Shown here one piece after another: positions 20,666 to 24,074 of a DNA stretch of 24,074 nt. Source of the DNA: a virus; IMG/VR virus record IMGVR_UViG_3300007640_000236, positions 1-24,074 of that record. The stretch is one strand, 5' to 3'. A program made the translations under genes and the position numbers. Positions within the stretch are counted from its first letter, which is position 1, and every line of letters starts with the position of its first letter. Under the pieces are notes generated by a model that saw nothing but the letters and a program-made list of their open reading frames with translations, made no database searches and was not told the origin of the DNA.

Positions 20666-22116
20666 TGGCAACCAAAATTATTCTAAAGAAGTCTACCACA
20701 GGTGGCTCAGCCCCCTTAAGCGGTGACTTAGATGTAGGCGAACTAGCCGTAAACCTAGCTGACCGTAAGATCTATGCTAAGAACGGCGGCGGGACTATTA
20801 TCACACTAAATGGTGCTTATGTTGATTCAACAGCACCGGGGAACCCTCAAGAGGGCGACTTATGGTATGACTCTACAAACAATACTCTAAAGTCATACAA
20901 TGGATCTGTTTGGGCAGGTGCAGGCTACTCAACGCTAGGTGCTCTTGAAGATGTGACAATCGATACTATTGCTTCTGGGGAAATCCTTAAGTGGAACGGT
21001 TCTGCATGGGTTAATAATACACTTGCTGAAGCAGGTATCCAACCAGCTGGCTCTTATGCAAGTGCCACACATACCCATTCTATTTCTGATGTGACAGGTC
21101 TACAGACCGCGCTTGATGGAAAATCATCAACATCTCATAACCACACCCTAGACTCTCTAAGCGATACTACTATTACTTCTATCGCTTCAGGCGAGCTTCT
21201 AAAATGGAATGGCACAGCTTGGGTTAATAACACTATTGCAGAAGCTGGTATTCAACCCGCTGGTAGCTATGCTGCAGCTTCCCATACACACACTTTAGAC
21301 TCCTTGAGTAACACAACAATCACCTCTATTGCTTCAGGGGAAATCCTCAAGTGGGATGGTACAGCTTGGGTTAACAATACTCTCGCAGAAGCTGGTATTG
21401 CTGCCTCTTCTCATACACATGCACTAAGTGCTATCACTGATGTAACAGCTACTGCTGCCGAGGTTAACGTTCTTGATGGCATTACTGCAACAACCGCTGA
21501 GTTGAACTATACTGACGGTGTTACTTCAAACATCCAAACTCAGTTGAACGGAAAGGCTTCAACAAGTCATAACCACACCCTAGACTCTCTAAGCGATACT
21601 ACAATCACAGCCAACTCTTCGGGTGAAATCCTAAAGTGGAACGGTACTGCTTGGGTGAATAATACACTGGCAGAGGCAGGTATCCAACCTGCAGGTTCTT
21701 ATCTAACCTCCGAGAGTGATACTCTGGCGACTGTTACTGCCCGTGGTGCTACTACTTCTAACGCCATTGGTATTACTAATAATACCGCATCTTCCTCCAC
21801 AAGTACAGGTGCTCTAACGGTAACAGGTGGTGTCGGTATTGGGGGTGCCCTCAATGTTGGTGGTAACACTATCATCACTGGTAACTTGACTGTTAACGGT
21901 ACAACAACTACAGTTAACTCTAATACTGTCAACATTGGCGACAACATTATTGTTCTTAACGCTGATGAAACAGGTGTCCCTTCTCAAGATGGTGGTATTG
22001 AAATTGAACGTGGTACTTCTTCTAATGTATCTTTCCTTTGGGTTGAAGCTTCTGACCACTGGTCACTTGGCAACCAAACCCTTGCAGATGTTACATTGGA
22101 TGGGGGTTCCTACTAA
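20665..22116 (+). CDS. Tail-fibre-type protein with Mtd-like N-terminus and repeat modules
   Basis: A 483-residue protein starting on the last base of the previous stop, with AAGGAGGT upstream. Residues 1-48 (GELAVNLADRKIYAKNGGGT) form the short N-terminal domain known from major tropism determinant-like phage proteins. Then come four related modules containing ASGEILKWNGSAWVNN and SHTHTLDSL-type segments, where HxH motifs of phage fibres can bind metal ions. NYTDGVTSNIQTQLNGK and the closing domain (GGNTIITGNLTVNGTT … SQDGGIEIERG … HWSLG) are widespread in marine phage fibres. Likely a long trimeric shaft. Module copies share DNA identity: 36 nt at 21135-21170 recur exactly at 21567-21602. 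Confidence 0.75.
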   Translation: MATKIILKKSTTGGSAPLSGDLDVGELAVNLADRKIYAKNGGGTIITLNGAYVDSTAPGNPQEGDLWYDSTNNTLKSYNGSVWAGAGYSTLGALEDVTIDTIASGEILKWNGSAWVNNTLAEAGIQPAGSYASATHTHSISDVTGLQTALDGKSSTSHNHTLDSLSDTTITSIASGELLKWNGTAWVNNTIAEAGIQPAGSYAAASHTHTLDSLSNTTITSIASGEILKWDGTAWVNNTLAEAGIAASSHTHALSAITDVTATAAEVNVLDGITATTAELNYTDGVTSNIQTQLNGKASTSHNHTLDSLSDTTITANSSGEILKWNGTAWVNNTLAEAGIQPAGSYLTSESDTLATVTARGATTSNAIGITNNTASSSTSTGALTVTGGVGIGGALNVGGNTIITGNLTVNGTTTTVNSNTVNIGDNIIVLNADETGVPSQDGGIEIERGTSSNVSFLWVEASDHWSLGNQTLADVTLDGGSY

Positions 22117-22123
22117 TACCCTT

Positions 22124-22149
22124 GGGGCGTCCCTCTATAGGGGCGTCCC
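22124..22149 (+). other. Intergenic hairpin C formed by a self-complementary direct repeat
   Basis: GGGGCGTCCC occurs at 22124-22133 and again at 22140-22149. The two copies pair with each other over 10 bp, using two G·U pairs, around the loop TCTATA. It is thus both a direct repeat and a stem. No T-tract follows; the next ATG is 25 nt away. Confidence 0.65.
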
Positions 22150-22174
22150 TCCTCACACATAGGAGAAAAGCCCA

Positions 22175-23440
22175 ATGGCAACCAAGATTATTCATAAAAA
22201 GTCTTCAACAGCTTCCAGCGTACCTGCTTCAGCTAGTTTGGAGCCGGGGGAGCTAGCTGTAAACCTAGCCGATAAGAAAATTTATACAAAGACTACCGGT
22301 GGTACTGTAATTGAGCTTGCTGATGGTGCTAAGCTAGCAGGTATCGAAGCTGGGGCAACCGCTGATCAAACGGCCTCTGAGATTCTAACTGCGATTTTGA
22401 CCGTTGATGGTTCCGGTTCTGGTCTTGATGCTGACACCCTTGACGGCCAACATGCGTCTGCCTTCCTAACAGGGAACCAGACTATTACTCTGTCGGGTGA
22501 CTTAACAGGTTCTGGCACCACTTCGATCAACGCACAGATCGCAGCCAACGTGGTCGGGGCGGATGAGTTGAACGTAACAGGCAACGGTACTACATCACAA
22601 TACCTTCGTAGTGACGGTGATGGGAGCTTCACATGGGAAACCCCACCAGACACTAACACTACCTATAGTGCTGGTAACGGTATTAGCCTCTCAGGGACTA
22701 CATTCAGTGTAGCCGCCGGGACAGGTCTTACACAAGATGCCTCTGGTCTATCTGTAACAGCTAACGGTATTGGTGCTACTCAGCTTAATGTTGTTGGCGA
22801 TGGTACTACTGCTCAGTATCTCCGTAGTGATGGTGATGGTTCGTTCACTTGGGATACACCTACAGACACTACCTACAGTGCTGGTAATGGTATCAGTCTC
22901 TCAGGGACAACCTTTAGTGTAGCTGCTGGTGGTGGTCTTACTCAAGACGCCAGTGGTCTGTCACACTCCGACACTTCCACTCAGGCAAGTGTCGACAACT
23001 CCGGTGCAACTGTCATTCAAGACGTGACTCTGGATACCTATGGCCACGTCACCGCACTTGGCAGTGCTACACTGACGGCTTCGACGGTAGGTGCTGTTGC
23101 TGCAAGTTCCGGCACTGCTACGAACCTGACGTTAGTAGGAACGCCCGTCGAAGACATCTACACTGTCACTGGCACAACTCCCGTTCTGGAGCCTGACAAC
23201 GGTTCTATTCAGGAATGGACGTTGAGTGGTAACTCTACACCGACTGACGGCTTCTCTGCTGGTCAAGCAATCACACTTATGATCGACGATGGTACCGCCT
23301 ACACGATCACTTGGCCGACTACTACTTGGGTGAACAATGGCGGCTCTGCACCCACGCTGGCAACCACTGGGCGTACTGTCATTGCTCTCTGGAAGGTCTC
23401 CACGACGCTGTATGGCGCACTAATTGGGGATGGTTCGTAA
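22175..23440 (+). CDS. Tail-fibre-type protein paralogous at its N-terminus to the previous fibre
   Basis: A 421-residue protein. Its first ~48 residues (GELAVNLADKKIYTKTTGGT) are clearly related to those of the preceding fibre, so both probably attach by the same domain. The middle holds DADTLDGQHASAFL, then two 72-residue units (YLRSDGDGSFTW … TYSAGNGISLSGTTFSVAAG … LTQDASGLS) whose starts are 216 nt apart. The last ~160 residues (from DNAs near 22960) differ in base composition from the rest and end in a beta-rich domain (AGQAITLMIDDGTAYTITW … TLYGALIGDGS) typical of a fibre tip. The stop shares a base with the next ATG. Confidence 0.75.
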   Translation: MATKIIHKKSSTASSVPASASLEPGELAVNLADKKIYTKTTGGTVIELADGAKLAGIEAGATADQTASEILTAILTVDGSGSGLDADTLDGQHASAFLTGNQTITLSGDLTGSGTTSINAQIAANVVGADELNVTGNGTTSQYLRSDGDGSFTWETPPDTNTTYSAGNGISLSGTTFSVAAGTGLTQDASGLSVTANGIGATQLNVVGDGTTAQYLRSDGDGSFTWDTPTDTTYSAGNGISLSGTTFSVAAGGGLTQDASGLSHSDTSTQASVDNSGATVIQDVTLDTYGHVTALGSATLTASTVGAVAASSGTATNLTLVGTPVEDIYTVTGTTPVLEPDNGSIQEWTLSGNSTPTDGFSAGQAITLMIDDGTAYTITWPTTTWVNNGGSAPTLATTGRTVIALWKVSTTLYGALIGDGS

Positions 23441-24074
23441 TGCTTACAACAGGTAAACTGATAGGCGCTGGCGGGTTTGGTGGTGCCCTTGAAGTTTCAT
23501 ACATCACATCCAGCAACTATGGCGCATCGACTGGCGGAACGCTAACGATGCCCTCCTGCCAAGATGGTGACATCCTGCTCGTTCTTCAGGCGGCAAATGC
23601 CAGTATTAATTCGGGCATCCCCGCCGCCAGATATGGGACTGGGTTCACCTCCATCACAACGCGGGGGGCTCTAACAGAGGGCAGAGGCGAAACTGGGTCA
23701 AGAATATGCGCCTCATATAAGGTTGCAGTGGCTGCGGATAGTGGGGCCGCAAAAACTGGGTTTATGAATAGTTATAGGGAGTGGGCAAAAGTTTATGTCT
23801 ATCGTCCAAGCTACACCGTCTCTTCCGTAAACATCCTTGACGTTGAGGGTGGTGCGACTAGTGGAAATCCGCCAGCATTAACCGCAAATTGCAGCGCCTC
23901 GTCTTATCCAACGATTAGCGCAGCGGCGGCTCGTGGCGGCTCCGGATCGATTTGGTCTGTTACACTGACTTCCACTACGCCAACAGCCGATTCTTCATAC
24001 ACAGGCATGTTTGCGCTGGGACAAAATCCGACAGCGACTGATTTCGTGTCGGATGCAAGTGATGGTGGGACAGC
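23440..24074 (+). CDS. Phage fibre-tip or adhesin-like protein, 5' part
   Basis: Starts at ATG 23440 on the last base of the previous stop (TAATG) and stays open to the window edge, giving 211 residues. The start (GKLIGAGGFGG) and the following beta-rich stretch (GGTLTMPSCQDGDILLVLQAANA … WAKVYVYRP … GSIWSVTLTSTTPTADSSYTGMFALG) look like a phage tip or receptor-binding protein. Codon use is visibly more GC-rich than in the genes before 22960, as in the end of the preceding gene. The C-terminus is cut off, so no final assignment is possible. Confidence 0.55.
   Translation, partial: MLTTGKLIGAGGFGGALEVSYITSSNYGASTGGTLTMPSCQDGDILLVLQAANASINSGIPAARYGTGFTSITTRGALTEGRGETGSRICASYKVAVAADSGAAKTGFMNSYREWAKVYVYRPSYTVSSVNILDVEGGATSGNPPALTANCSASSYPTISAAAARGGSGSIWSVTLTSTTPTADSSYTGMFALGQNPTATDFVSDASDGGT

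Noticed and set aside
20665-24074. Diversity-generating retroelement, suggested by the Mtd-like N-termini
   Set aside because: No reverse transcriptase and no template/variable repeat pair is seen in the window; this N-terminal domain is common in phages without such elements.
1-24074. Genes on the minus strand
   Set aside because: All minus-strand frames are short, lack ribosome sites and lie opposite convincing + strand genes.

Overview
The window is part of the genome of a tailed double-stranded DNA bacteriophage, probably marine. The evidence is a T7-type primase-helicase, a phage 5'-3' exonuclease, a small/large terminase pair and a long run of tail-fibre-type structural genes built from repeat modules common in marine phages. 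Almost every gene is on the + strand, packed with ATGA-type or short overlaps and mostly with good AGGAGG-like ribosome sites. Two intergenic 20-mers, 18/20 identical to each other and close to the T7 RNA polymerase promoter, suggest that a T7-like single-subunit RNA polymerase is encoded outside the window. The terminase is much shorter than T7 gp19 and the phage carries a class II ribonucleotide reductase, so it is a mosaic and not a close T7 relative. The host cannot be read from the sequence; a Gram-negative bacterium is implied by the envelope genes.

Layout. (1) 1-1371: small unknown proteins, a MazG-like nucleotide pyrophosphohydrolase and a dCMP deaminase. (2) 1392-4964: promoter, 5'-3' exonuclease, GIY-YIG-like nuclease, small membrane protein, primase-helicase and two unknown proteins. 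(3) 4977-6722: adenosylcobalamin-dependent (class II) ribonucleotide reductase. (4) 6749-10804: an envelope operon holding a secreted ClpP-fold protein (COG3904-like), an ExbB/TolQ-like channel protein, an ExbD/TolR-like protein with an unusual periplasmic domain, a two-TM protein, a short SbmA/BacA-family transporter, a cytoplasmic ClpP-like protease and a one-TM peptide. (5) 10817-12179: an acidic protein without Lys or Arg, a second zinc deaminase, a glutaredoxin, an AT-hook protein and a 56-aa protein, ending in a terminator. (6) 12291-12609: second T7-like promoter and a structured leader of about 300 nt. (7) 12610-15849: three membrane proteins (lysis candidates), three short dyad repeats, small and large terminase, and a histone-H1-like basic protein. 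(8) 16018-24074: virion appendage and fibre genes, separated in places by wobble-rich hairpins; base composition changes sharply near 22960, where the distal fibre appears to have been acquired.

The most interesting hypothesis is that regions 3 and 4 form one module. The class II reductase needs adenosylcobalamin. ExbB-ExbD motors energise TonB-dependent outer-membrane uptake (including BtuB for B12), and a member of the wider SbmA/BacA-related transporter group (mycobacterial Rv1819c) is known to carry cobalamin. The phage may therefore be supplying the cofactor of its own reductase. This is inference; alternatives such as peptide import, envelope protection or superinfection exclusion remain open. 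No portal, major capsid, DNA polymerase, RNA polymerase or endolysin gene was recognised in this window.
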